A stretch of 47,315 nt of DNA from Candidatus Rifleibacteriota bacterium (GTDB taxonomy: Bacteria; Muiribacteriota; Ozemobacteria; Ozemobacterales; Ozemobacteraceae): contig JADFYG010000028.1 in assembly GCA_015233155.1 (NCBI GenBank), positions 31,271-78,585 on the forward strand. The letters run 5' to 3'. The notes under the pieces are model-generated. The model worked only from the letters and a program-made list of their open reading frames with translations, had not been told where the DNA came from and searched no databases. Of the stretch, positions 1-8,085 are shown one piece after another (position 1 is the stretch's first letter; each line of letters begins with the position of its first letter). The position numbers and the translations under genes are program-made.

Positions 1-215
1 GAAGGAAGGGTGAAACGGTCGCCACCGTTTATCATCTGACTGTCGAGAGAAATGCGAAACTCACCAAGAGGTGAAACCGCTTCTGTCATCGGTTTGTCAC
101 CCTTGAGATTCAGCTTCAAATCTGACACAGACGTCTGAGCGCCAACCAACGCCGATCCGGCCATCACCAGAACAGCTGCAAAAGCGCAAACTTTCGGCAA
201 CACCCGCAAAACCAT
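1..215 (-). CDS. Secreted protein of unknown function, 3' end outside window
   Basis: Only the first 71 residues are visible; the gene runs off the left edge. The ATG at 215-213 is preceded by a GAGG ribosome site 8 bases upstream. The N-terminus has a basic start and a hydrophobic stretch ending in ALVGA-Q, a normal Sec signal peptide with likely cleavage after residue 26. The mature part begins TSVSDLKLNLKGDKPM and shows no family I recognise. It lies 61 bases downstream of rapZ on the same strand, so it may be the last visible gene of that operon. Exported location is well supported; function is unknown. Confidence 0.7.
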   Translation of the reverse strand, partial: MVLRVLPKVCAFAAVLVMAGSALVGAQTSVSDLKLNLKGDKPMTEAVSPLGEFRISLDSQMINGGDRFTLP

Positions 216-276
216 ATTTTTACTACCTCAATAAATAAGAGAATATATCAATATGTCGATGAAAAACAAGATAAAT

Positions 277-1185
277 CTACTTAAGTTCAAGATCGCGATG
301 ACGACGCGAAATAATAATCTGATCGCTTTTCAATTCTTTGGCAAGATGTTCTGTCAGTGCCACGGAACGATGGCGTCCTCCCGTGCAACCAATGGCTATT
401 TGCAATCGACTCTTGGCTTCCTGAACAAAATGCGGAATCAGAAATTCCACAAAATTCACCATGCGTTTTCCAAATTCCGCGCCCAGCTCAGAACTCAAAA
501 CAAAATCCGAAACCTTTGTATCAAGCCCTGTCAGGTTTTTCAGTTCCGGAACATAGAAGGGGTTTGTCAGGAATCGCACATCGAACACCATGTCTGCATC
601 AAGAGGAATCCCGTATTTGAAACCAAAGGAAACGATAACAAGCGGCAATTTGCGTGTCGAGGCCTCGTGCTCGATTATGCGCCGAATTTCTTCATATAGT
701 TCGCGCGATGACAGTTCAGACGTATTGATGATGAAATCCGCGCATGCACGCACTTCTGCCAGATTGCGACGTTCAAATTGAATATCCTCCAGAATACGTC
801 CGCCCGTAGAGAGTGGATGTCGTCTCCTGGTCTCGGAGAAACGCCGCACCAGCACTTCATCAGAAGCTTCGAGAAACAGTATCCGGGTTCTAATTCCCAT
901 TTCTTCCACTGTTGTCAAGGAATCGAACAGACAATCAAAAAACTCTCCACCGCGAACATCAATGACCATCGCTACTTTTGTAATTTTTCCGTGTGTATCT
1001 CCACAAATCTGCGCAAACTTCGGCAACAACGCGGGCGGCAGATTGTCTATGCAGAAAAAACCTGCATCTTCGAAATAGTGAATGGCCTGACTTTTCCCTG
1101 CTCCCGAAATTCCCGTAATCACGTATAGCTGAATAGCTCCGGTATCCACACCCGTATTTCGCGTCTCTCTTTTAACGTTCTTCAT
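277..1185 (-). CDS. rapZ: RNase adapter protein RapZ / YvcJ-family nucleotide-binding protein
   Basis: This 302-residue protein has the full RapZ/YvcJ layout. An N-terminal P-loop GISGAGKS is at residues 25-32, followed by the family stretch FCIDNLPPALLPKF. The C-terminal domain carries GCTGGRHRSVALTEHL and ends in SRRHRDLE. Length is normal (about 285-300). In E. coli RapZ guides RNase E to the small RNA GlmZ to control glucosamine-6-phosphate synthase; in Bacillus YvcJ binds and hydrolyses nucleotides. Which role applies here is not visible. Usual partners (ptsN, rpoN, whiA, yvcK) are absent; instead it follows the YaaR/DUF327 gene by 46 bases on the same strand. Start is ATG with GAGGG 7 bases upstream. 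Confidence 0.93.
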   Translation of the reverse strand: MKNVKRETRNTGVDTGAIQLYVITGISGAGKSQAIHYFEDAGFFCIDNLPPALLPKFAQICGDTHGKITKVAMVIDVRGGEFFDCLFDSLTTVEEMGIRTRILFLEASDEVLVRRFSETRRRHPLSTGGRILEDIQFERRNLAEVRACADFIINTSELSSRELYEEIRRIIEHEASTRKLPLVIVSFGFKYGIPLDADMVFDVRFLTNPFYVPELKNLTGLDTKVSDFVLSSELGAEFGKRMVNFVEFLIPHFVQEAKSRLQIAIGCTGGRHRSVALTEHLAKELKSDQIIISRRHRDLELK

Positions 1186-1231
1186 TTTTCGGCCCTCATC
1201 GTGTTTAAAACTAATCTTGCTGGCACGGAGA

Positions 1232-1732
1232 TCATTTCACAAGATCTACGATCAATCCGCGGATATCATCCAACGACGCCAGTAACAGCAATGGCTTATC
1301 TTTCTGAAGTGTTTCCCGCGTAAGCATATCGACATCCCGATCTATTGTCTCTACGAGTTGGAATACTTTGCGTTGGCCATCTTTTTCACTGCCCAGCTCT
1401 TCTTTAAGAGCAAATAATTCTTTTCTGGCCCGCTCAAGAAACTGAGTAATTCCATCTTTGTATTCTTCAAGCAGCTTTTCCTCAGGAGACCGCAAAAAAC
1501 GTTCTCCGCGAGCCCTGACAATTGCTAACACATCGCGCAAACTACCATCGATGAGCGTTCTACGCGCACTCCCGATAGATTCGGAAAACGATTGCTTAGT
1601 GGTTCCAACATCACCAGCACCAACCTTGTCTTTTCCGGATGTTGTTCGACTGGCTTTAGTCGGGGTACGCTTTTCTGCCGACAATCTGTCGCCCGGCTCG
1701 GCAGTTTTTCCCTTTACAGTTACATCTACCAT
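1232..1732 (-). CDS. YaaR/DUF327 family protein
   Basis: The 166-residue protein has a charged, disordered-looking first 50 residues rich in Lys, Thr and Gly, then a helical domain that matches my memory of Bacillus YaaR (DUF327): GERFLRSPEEKLLEEYK, a central R-KVFQLVETIDRDVDML segment and the C-terminal LDDIRGLIVDLVK. YaaR function is unknown. In Bacillus yaaR sits directly after tmk and yaaQ; here it is two genes downstream of tmk with a diguanylate cyclase between, so the link to tmk is kept. It starts 5 bases after the GGDEF stop. Family assignment is from pattern memory, without a profile search. Confidence 0.75.
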   Translation of the reverse strand: MVDVTVKGKTAEPGDRLSAEKRTPTKASRTTSGKDKVGAGDVGTTKQSFSESIGSARRTLIDGSLRDVLAIVRARGERFLRSPEEKLLEEYKDGITQFLERARKELFALKEELGSEKDGQRKVFQLVETIDRDVDMLTRETLQKDKPLLLLASLDDIRGLIVDLVK

Positions 1733-1737
1733 TGGCC

Positions 1738-3648
1738 TCAGTTATCTATCCCACATAGAATGACCTTGTTACGACCGCTATCCTTTGCTTTATACATAGA
1801 GCTGTCGGCCTTCCGGATCAACTCGTCCTTGTCGTTTGCGTTCAAAGGAAAACCCGCCACGCCAATAGAAATCGTGGTGTGAATCGGTGCATGGTCGGCA
1901 ACCAGCGATGGAAACTCGAATTTCGCAACGTCACGGCGAATGCGCTCTGCCACGATCTTTGCATCCGATTGGGTGGTCTCCGGAAGAATGATCACAAATT
2001 CTTCACCACCATATCTGGCGGCAATATCAGTCGAGCGAATATTCTTGCGTAGAATCATGCTTATTTCTTTGAGAATGGTATCGCCCTGTTGATGTCCATA
2101 ATTATCATTAATATGCTTGAAATTATCGATATCACACATTAGTAATGTCAGGGTCGAATTGTAGCGGCGACTTCGCTTGACTTCCTCGTCAAGACGTAAC
2201 TGGAAATACCTGTGAATATATAATTTCGTTATTGAATCTGTAATTGCCAGTGAATAAAGTCTGGCGTTTTCAAAAGAAATAACCACCTGAGACGAAAGTG
2301 TTGAAAAGAATTCAAGATCATTTTCATTAAAATTTTCCCCATTGATCTTGGCACCGATTTTAACTACGCCGTATAGTTCACCTTCTTTCAGGAGTGGAAC
2401 ATATACTGCGAATGGTAGTTGCCTGTTGATAATGGTGTAGCTCTGAAACTTGGCTTTTTCAGCCAATTCATGCGAGAATATCGGCCGCTTATCCTTCTGC
2501 AAAGCCGTCATTGCCCATGTTTCAGCCGGATTATTTTCGAGATCGATCATTTCTTTTGGATCCAGGCCTTTGGAAGCCTTAACCTCGAATTTGAGATTGT
2601 CTTCGCTCATCAACATCAGGACACCGCGATTCGCCCAAACCGTTTCGAGGAACATATCGATAGCCATCGTGAGGAGGCTGTCGATATTCAACGTGGAACT
2701 CAGCACCTTCCCGGATTGTTGCAAAGTCATCAAATTGAATACTTTGCGATCCAGCTCATTTTTAGTTTCCTCAGATTTTTCGTAAAGAGTCGCATTGTTG
2801 ATTGCCGTAGTTGCAAGGCCCGCAAGAGCCAAAATTAGCTGATGATCAGCCTCGTTATAAGGCTGTGCATCTTTTTTTTCACCAAGAACTATGACACCGA
2901 CAAAATGGTCTTTTATTCGCATAGGTAAAAATAATCTGAGCGCTCGCACCGCATCGGTTTCAAACTCAGCATTCATAAGATTTCTTGAGGTTTCATCCGG
3001 AACCCAGAATCCACATGTCTCATTGAACATGTTTGTGATTATCTTATTGTCAGAGTAAAAGCGAAATCGCGCAAAAAGTTCAGGTGAAAAACCCAGTATG
3101 TCCTTGGTGGTGACCATGTCGTTCTTTTCATTGTAAAGTAGGACAGCCGCGCCAGTTACATGAAGACGTTCGATGATAAGCGTCAGAAAAGTGCGCGCCA
3201 AACCATCCACACTTAGACTGGCTCCCATGGATTTACTTGCCGAATATAGTACCGACAGCGAATCGACCTTGATTTCAAGCTGTTTGTTGATATCGCCGAT
3301 GGTCTTGATATAATTCTCGATAGCCTCGCGTGAATCGAGCAGACTACCCACAATCTTTGTAAAACTATTATGTATTTCCTCAAGTTCGTTCGATCCTGAT
3401 GGAAGGAATTTTTGGTGTAAATCACCATCCGCAACGTTGTCGGCAATTTCAGCAAATCGTCGCAACGGCAGAAGGATCTTGTAATACACAATCACATGCA
3501 TGACCGAAATGGTCATGAGACCGATCAGAAGAAACGGAACAAAAGGAATCGGATAGTGCAGACTGTGCGCCGAAACATATCCAAGCGCCAGCAATGCCAT
3601 GAGCACAAGATCAAGGCGGAATCCAAAATCAAACCAACGATGTTTCAT
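1738..3648 (-). CDS. Membrane diguanylate cyclase (HAMP-GAF-GAF-GGDEF)
   Basis: Makes cyclic di-GMP from two GTP. The 636 residues hold two N-terminal membrane helices (about 12-28 and 34-56), a HAMP-like linker (LLPLRRFAEIADNVADGDL), two GAF-like sensor domains (about 130-290 and 310-460) and a GGDEF domain. The active site reads RYGGEEF, with GGEEF at 547-551. The inhibitory I-site RSTD lies at 538-541, five residues upstream, so product feedback is expected. There is almost no periplasmic loop, which points to cytoplasmic signal sensing through the GAF domains. The ATG overlaps the tmk stop by four bases (ATGA), so the two are translationally coupled. Ligand unknown. Confidence 0.93.
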   Translation of the reverse strand: MKHRWFDFGFRLDLVLMALLALGYVSAHSLHYPIPFVPFLLIGLMTISVMHVIVYYKILLPLRRFAEIADNVADGDLHQKFLPSGSNELEEIHNSFTKIVGSLLDSREAIENYIKTIGDINKQLEIKVDSLSVLYSASKSMGASLSVDGLARTFLTLIIERLHVTGAAVLLYNEKNDMVTTKDILGFSPELFARFRFYSDNKIITNMFNETCGFWVPDETSRNLMNAEFETDAVRALRLFLPMRIKDHFVGVIVLGEKKDAQPYNEADHQLILALAGLATTAINNATLYEKSEETKNELDRKVFNLMTLQQSGKVLSSTLNIDSLLTMAIDMFLETVWANRGVLMLMSEDNLKFEVKASKGLDPKEMIDLENNPAETWAMTALQKDKRPIFSHELAEKAKFQSYTIINRQLPFAVYVPLLKEGELYGVVKIGAKINGENFNENDLEFFSTLSSQVVISFENARLYSLAITDSITKLYIHRYFQLRLDEEVKRSRRYNSTLTLLMCDIDNFKHINDNYGHQQGDTILKEISMILRKNIRSTDIAARYGGEEFVIILPETTQSDAKIVAERIRRDVAKFEFPSLVADHAPIHTTISIGVAGFPLNANDKDELIRKADSSMYKAKDSGRNKVILCGIDN

Positions 3649-4346
3649 CTAAAAGAATCCGATCCAGTCAAACGCGGTAAAATATGTTGTTCGAGAGAAG
3701 CAAAAATATCATCTATGCCTCCCATGGCCGACTGAACGATAAAACGATCTGGTTCGGCGGCTGCAATCGCGAGATAGCCATCACGAACCCTTTGATGAAA
3801 TGCCAAAGTCTCCGCTTCAAGTCGATCATGCGATCGACTTCCGCCATGGCGTGCGCGTTCCAGACCCACTACGGGATCAAGATCAAAAAGCACTGTTAAA
3901 TCAGGAAGGCAAGGCCCCAGCAATTCAAGATGAATGCGACGCACAAGATCGGCCCCAAGAGCCCGACCATAACCCTGATATGCAAGACTGGAATCGATGT
4001 ATCGGTCAGTGAGCACGATAGCACCTCGAGTCAGTCCCGGAATGATCACCTTAGAAATATGCTCGCTTCGCTGGGCCAACATCAGAGAAAGTTCCGTGGC
4101 GGCCTCAAGATGACCCGACGAGTGATCCAGCAACAATCGACGAACCTCATCTCCAAATGAAGTCCCCCCAGGCTCGCGCGTGATTACGACATCATGACCA
4201 AGCGCAGATAGTTTTGCCGCCAGACGACGAATTTGTGTTGTTTTTCCACTGCCTTCGGGTCCCTCGAATGCAACGAACCTCCCGGAAGTTGGAAACTTGC
4301 GGGAAACAGTCAATCTGGTCGCTGACAATAATGAAGACTTACTCAA
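3645..4346 (-). CDS. tmk: Thymidylate kinase
   Basis: Phosphorylates dTMP to dTDP with ATP, an essential step of dTTP supply. The P-loop EGPEGSGKT is at 28-36, the REPGGT DR(E/Y)-loop motif follows at about 58-63, and DRYIDSSLAYQGYGR marks the dTMP/ATP region. Length is 233, slightly longer than the usual 205-215 because of about 22 extra N-terminal residues. The start is a TTG that overlaps the STAS stop (TTGA); I see no better ATG before the P-loop, and an AAGGCGG lies just upstream. It sits inside a signalling operon between a STAS gene and a GGDEF gene, an odd place for an essential nucleotide kinase. Confidence 0.95.
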   Translation of the reverse strand: MSKSSLLSATRLTVSRKFPTSGRFVAFEGPEGSGKTTQIRRLAAKLSALGHDVVITREPGGTSFGDEVRRLLLDHSSGHLEAATELSLMLAQRSEHISKVIIPGLTRGAIVLTDRYIDSSLAYQGYGRALGADLVRRIHLELLGPCLPDLTVLFDLDPVVGLERARHGGSRSHDRLEAETLAFHQRVRDGYLAIAAAEPDRFIVQSAMGGIDDIFASLEQHILPRLTGSDSFR

Positions 4347-4672
4347 GGTGCCGCCTTCGGTGGAAGTTCAAAGAATTCGTCAAGGCGCGTCAATCTAAAT
4401 ACATTTGCAACCTGCTCCTGAAGACCGATCAGAGATAACCGTCCCCCATGCCGCATGATTTCCTTTTTTAAATACACGAGCATACCCAATCCGGAACTGT
4501 CAAGATAAGTAATACGGCTCATTTCAAGAATATAGCTCCAGTTACCATCCTCAAGATCTTCCAGAAGACTGGTGCGCAGCTCCTTCGCCTGATGAACATC
4601 GAGCTCTCCATCCAGGAGGTAGGATTTTTGCTTGCGCTCCAGGTCTACCTTGCTTTCAATATTTATTTTCAC
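4343..4672 (-). CDS. Anti-sigma factor antagonist (STAS domain, SpoIIAA/RsbV-like)
   Basis: A single STAS domain of 109 residues. The conserved phosphorylation loop YLDSSGLGMLVYLKK has the DSSG motif at 58-61, where SpoIIAA/RsbV-type proteins are phosphorylated on serine by their cognate kinase. The longer reading from 4705 overlaps the upstream gene by 32 bases; I prefer GTG at 4672-4670, which has GGAGG 5 bases upstream and begins one base after the upstream stop. The kinase is the gene immediately upstream, so the two form a partner-switching pair. No sigma factor or PP2C phosphatase is in the window, so the target is unknown. Confidence 0.9.
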   Translation of the reverse strand: MKINIESKVDLERKQKSYLLDGELDVHQAKELRTSLLEDLEDGNWSYILEMSRITYLDSSGLGMLVYLKKEIMRHGGRLSLIGLQEQVANVFRLTRLDEFFELPPKAAP

Positions 4673-4673
4673 C

Positions 4674-5150
4674 TTACCCTCCGGAATTTGTAAGAACTGT
4701 ATCAAGAATCTTGACCAACCTTAATTCAACAGCTCCAGATGTCGAATCCGCATGATAGAAGACGTCATCCATGATCTGGCGCATAATGAACACACCAAAA
4801 CCACCTTCTTGAATGCGCGTAAGATCGGGCACTGGAATGGTCGAGGGATCGAACCCCGGGTCATTATAAGAAATGCGAACCTGAAACAGGTATGGGGAAA
4901 CCAGGAGCTTAAGTTCGAATTTGCGGGTATTGTCATATTTGTAAGCGTGTTTGATTACATTAGTACAAGCTTCGGTAACCGCCAGTTTAATGTCATTTAA
5001 AACCAGCCCTGTAATAGCGATGGATGTTGCACTGGCACCGATAAGACGGCGAATAAGCGCGAGACAGCGAGGATCCCCATGCATTTGCAACTCTACCAGC
5101 ACCGATTCCGGGCCAGCCTGTTGAATAAGCACTTCGATATTCCGTGCCAC
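4674..5150 (-). CDS. Anti-sigma regulatory factor / serine kinase (RsbW/SpoIIAB-like HATPase)
   Basis: A 158-residue stand-alone GHKL ATPase domain. The N-box helix reads DIKLAVTEACTNVIKHAY with the ExxxN pair typical of RsbW/SpoIIAB, followed by a DPGFDP box (G1) and a glycine-rich GGFGVFIMRQIMDDV (G2). Such proteins bind and hold a sigma factor and phosphorylate a STAS antagonist; the antagonist is encoded one base downstream. Start is GTG at 5150-5148; the nearest purine-rich run (GGGGG) is about 14 bases away, so the start is less certain than the gene. It opens the signalling-tmk operon after a 180-base gap. Confidence 0.9.
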   Translation of the reverse strand: MARNIEVLIQQAGPESVLVELQMHGDPRCLALIRRLIGASATSIAITGLVLNDIKLAVTEACTNVIKHAYKYDNTRKFELKLLVSPYLFQVRISYNDPGFDPSTIPVPDLTRIQEGGFGVFIMRQIMDDVFYHADSTSGAVELRLVKILDTVLTNSGG

Positions 5151-5333
5151 GTATATTGCATCAACCCCCTGAAAATCCAGTGAATCAAAAGATTCCTGGA
5201 AATCCTAAAATCTCCAAGAACATCTCGGATTTTATAGTAGCACGATCCGTCGATGACGTCTACTTTCGAAAACCGCCAGTAATCGTGACCGAACGCAGCG
5301 CTGCGAACAACGCTCGTAATTTCAAGTACCCAG
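5151..5333 (-). other. Intergenic gap upstream of the anti-sigma operon
   Basis: This 183-base gap between the TPR gene and the anti-sigma kinase gene contains no ORF I would keep. On the minus strand an AT-rich stretch with TATAAA at about 5232-5237 could be a -10 element for the downstream operon, but I find no convincing -35 at the right distance. No stem followed by T residues is seen, so readthrough from the argS-TPR transcript is possible. Confidence 0.3.
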
Positions 5334-8081
5334 CTACATTTTCAAAAGTAGTTCCGGTTCCAATAGCAGCATGATCTGCCGCATGGCTTCTACTCTTGCA
5401 GAACGTCCAAGAGTACGATATGTTCGTGCAAGCAGAAACGTCGTATCGGCGGCATCCGGAGCCAGAAAAAATGCGGTTTCAAGGTTTTTCACTGCCCGAT
5501 CCGTCTGAGCGAGATCTTCGAACCCAAGATAGGCCACACCCACATATTGGTGCGCCATTGCCAGATCAGGGTATTCACGTGCAATCTTCTCACAGGCCTT
5601 CACATTTTGCTGCAATGCCCGATGTTTTTCAGCACCCTTCAGGAATTCAAGTTGCACTTCCATGAGTCCCCAACGCAGCCACGGCGGCGCATCGTCAAGC
5701 ACGCCTGCCTTGTTCCAGGTCAAAAGCGCTCGGCGAGACCACTCCTCGCGCTGTACAGATTTGCGCGCAACGAGGGTTTGCGCCCATCCGAGATCGTGAA
5801 GCAACCATGCCTGCTGTGGATCGGCACGAATCCCCTCCTGACAGGTGTTGATAAAATTGGACAGCTCGTTTTTCGATTCCACATCGGTATCAGCAGCAAT
5901 AACCTCGATAAAACGCCTTCGGTACAGACCGTTTTCCGGAAAAAGACTGCGGAGCGAGGAATAACATCGTTTGGCTTCGCCCCACATCTGAAAATTGGCG
6001 TTCAAACGCGCCAGGGCATGCAGAGCTGCCGGATCCGCACTTTCCTTAACGAGTTCCTGAAGATGTATTACAGCTTTGCGGTAATCTCCCCGGGCTCTAT
6101 GAACAAGGCATAAACCACGATGAGCATACGATTGATTGTCTTCAAACCGCTCCAGAACGGTTTCAAACAATTCTTCAGCACGTTTCAGAGAATCTGCCTG
6201 GAACTTCCTTCCCATGCCAAATAAAAAGTGGATATATCCTTCGACCAGCAGGGGTACAGGATGAGTTTTCTGAAGCGAACCCATTTCATGCTGGTTGTTC
6301 TTCACAAGCGCTGTCAGCATATCGCGCTCAAATCTGTCTCCCTGAATTTGTGAACGTTTCAGGCGTAGCAGCAAAAGATGACCTTCGATTTCTGTTGGAT
6401 GCTCCTTGAGCGTTGCAGATAACAGCTCAATAGCCAGCTGGGCTTTTTCGTCAAATTCATAAACACGTGCAAGCTGCGACGAAACCCAGTAATCATCCGG
6501 CGAAAACGCACGCAGCTTTGACAACAGGTCGGATGCACGTGTCATTGAGCCCGTGCGAAGATGCACATCCGCCAGAAGACGCATCCATGAAGTCTCGCGA
6601 GGAACAAGTTCCAGGGCGTGCTCAAGACGATCAGCGGCAGTTAACATAAATCGTTTGGCTATGGCATCCCTGGCTTGTACAACCAGCTTAGATCCTTCCA
6701 GACGGGCCTTTTCGAGTTTGAGGAGCTCAGGAGCCTGATATGCCCGTTGACAAGTTGGATCCAGGCGCGCAGCTTCTTCAAAGGCTGCCGTCGAGTCTTT
6801 CAATTTTCCCAGGCGAATCAAAGTTTCCCCGTAATCACACCAGAGCTCAGCAGTTGCATGCCCAAGGGCAATTAATCTGTTCTGAGCTTTTGCTACACGT
6901 TCATATTCATTAAGAGCCGAAGCACACCGAATAACGCCACTCAGTGCCCAACCTGCGTTCGGAGTTCCTTCGAGGAAAGATTCATACTCGGCGACTGCAT
7001 GGGAAAATTCCTTGCGGCCTTCAAAAATTTCGGCAAGAGTTCTCACGATCTCTGCATTATGCGGACTCAGTTCCCGTGCACATTCAAGCTCTTTCAGGGC
7101 TTTATCGGTCTCACGACGAGAATGATAATACCGGGCGATATCGAGAAACACCTCTCCGTCACGAACTTTCTGAGCACGCAGACGGTCAAACATCTCGTTT
7201 GCCTTATCATCCATTCCCATGCTGCCATACAGACGCCCCATCTCGAGCAATAGATCAATGCGATCCGGAGCCTTATGACCAGCGCGCTCGAACTCAAGAA
7301 GCGCCTGTCCCTTTTCGCCCGCGCCAAGAAGAGCTTTTCCTAAACCAACCAGCAGTTCCGGGTCTTCGGGAAAAAGAACCAGTCCTTCGCGATAAAGGCG
7401 GATTGCCCCGTCAAAAAACGACTGTTGAAGCATGGCGCGCCCCAGCATCACAAAAACATTCAGATTCTCGCCAGCCATCTTGCGGTATGTGGAAAGATCT
7501 TCCTGTGCCGCTGCCGGATCATCAAGCGCAAGCTGATTCTCGGCAAGACTCAGAAGAATTTCGGGATGTTCGGATGCTCTTGCACGCAGCGACTGTAAAA
7601 TAACCAGCGCTTCACGTCGCCGTCCACTTTCGTGTTGAATACGCGCGAGAAACATTGCTGAATCTGTGTCGTCCGGTTCCAGGCGAATAAGCGTTGAAAG
7701 AGCTGCAATTGCATCATCGCGCCGACCCAGAGTATCCAGAATCCTCGCGCCAATTCTGTAGGCGCGGGGATCATCCGGCGCAACTGCCTTCATGGCACGC
7801 CAACTGGAATATGCTCGCTCAGCCTTTCCACTTTCGAGCTGAGCAATCGCAAGCTGCAAATAAGCATCTGGCGACGTCGGTTGCTTCTTTACCCTTACTG
7901 CCAGCTCATCGAGAGAGTCTTTGGTCTTTTCGATGAACGTTTCAGAATCGGAATGATCATGTGTCATGGCCGTCGCAGCGAGTCTTTCTCCACATCGTCC
8001 GCAATACTTGACCCCCTCGTTTTCCAGACCGCATGAGGAACATCGAACAATCGTCGAAATGCGCTTAACGTTCATTTTCAC
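5334..8081 (-). CDS. Zinc-ribbon TPR repeat protein, function unknown
   Basis: 915 residues. The N-terminus has a zinc ribbon with Cys14, Cys17, Cys27 and Cys30 (CSSC...CGRC). After a short acidic linker the rest is almost all tetratricopeptide repeats; typical units such as PDAYLQLAIAQLESGKAERA and AYRIGARILDTLGRRDDAI recur to the C-terminus. There is no signal peptide and no membrane helix, so it should be a cytoplasmic scaffold. Start may be GTG 8081 or ATG 8075. It begins 4 bases after argS ends, so it is in that operon. TPR proteins bind partners; nothing in the sequence tells which. Unusually long for a single TPR solenoid with a zinc head. Confidence 0.85.
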   Translation of the reverse strand: MKMNVKRISTIVRCSSCGLENEGVKYCGRCGERLAATAMTHDHSDSETFIEKTKDSLDELAVRVKKQPTSPDAYLQLAIAQLESGKAERAYSSWRAMKAVAPDDPRAYRIGARILDTLGRRDDAIAALSTLIRLEPDDTDSAMFLARIQHESGRRREALVILQSLRARASEHPEILLSLAENQLALDDPAAAQEDLSTYRKMAGENLNVFVMLGRAMLQQSFFDGAIRLYREGLVLFPEDPELLVGLGKALLGAGEKGQALLEFERAGHKAPDRIDLLLEMGRLYGSMGMDDKANEMFDRLRAQKVRDGEVFLDIARYYHSRRETDKALKELECARELSPHNAEIVRTLAEIFEGRKEFSHAVAEYESFLEGTPNAGWALSGVIRCASALNEYERVAKAQNRLIALGHATAELWCDYGETLIRLGKLKDSTAAFEEAARLDPTCQRAYQAPELLKLEKARLEGSKLVVQARDAIAKRFMLTAADRLEHALELVPRETSWMRLLADVHLRTGSMTRASDLLSKLRAFSPDDYWVSSQLARVYEFDEKAQLAIELLSATLKEHPTEIEGHLLLLRLKRSQIQGDRFERDMLTALVKNNQHEMGSLQKTHPVPLLVEGYIHFLFGMGRKFQADSLKRAEELFETVLERFEDNQSYAHRGLCLVHRARGDYRKAVIHLQELVKESADPAALHALARLNANFQMWGEAKRCYSSLRSLFPENGLYRRRFIEVIAADTDVESKNELSNFINTCQEGIRADPQQAWLLHDLGWAQTLVARKSVQREEWSRRALLTWNKAGVLDDAPPWLRWGLMEVQLEFLKGAEKHRALQQNVKACEKIAREYPDLAMAHQYVGVAYLGFEDLAQTDRAVKNLETAFFLAPDAADTTFLLARTYRTLGRSARVEAMRQIMLLLEPELLLKM

Positions 8082-8085
8082 TCAG

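Noticed and set aside
4838..4865. tRNA T-arm lookalike (GGTTCGATCC type) on the minus strand
   Set aside because: It falls inside the anti-sigma kinase gene, where it encodes the conserved DPGFDP box; no acceptor or anticodon arms surround it.
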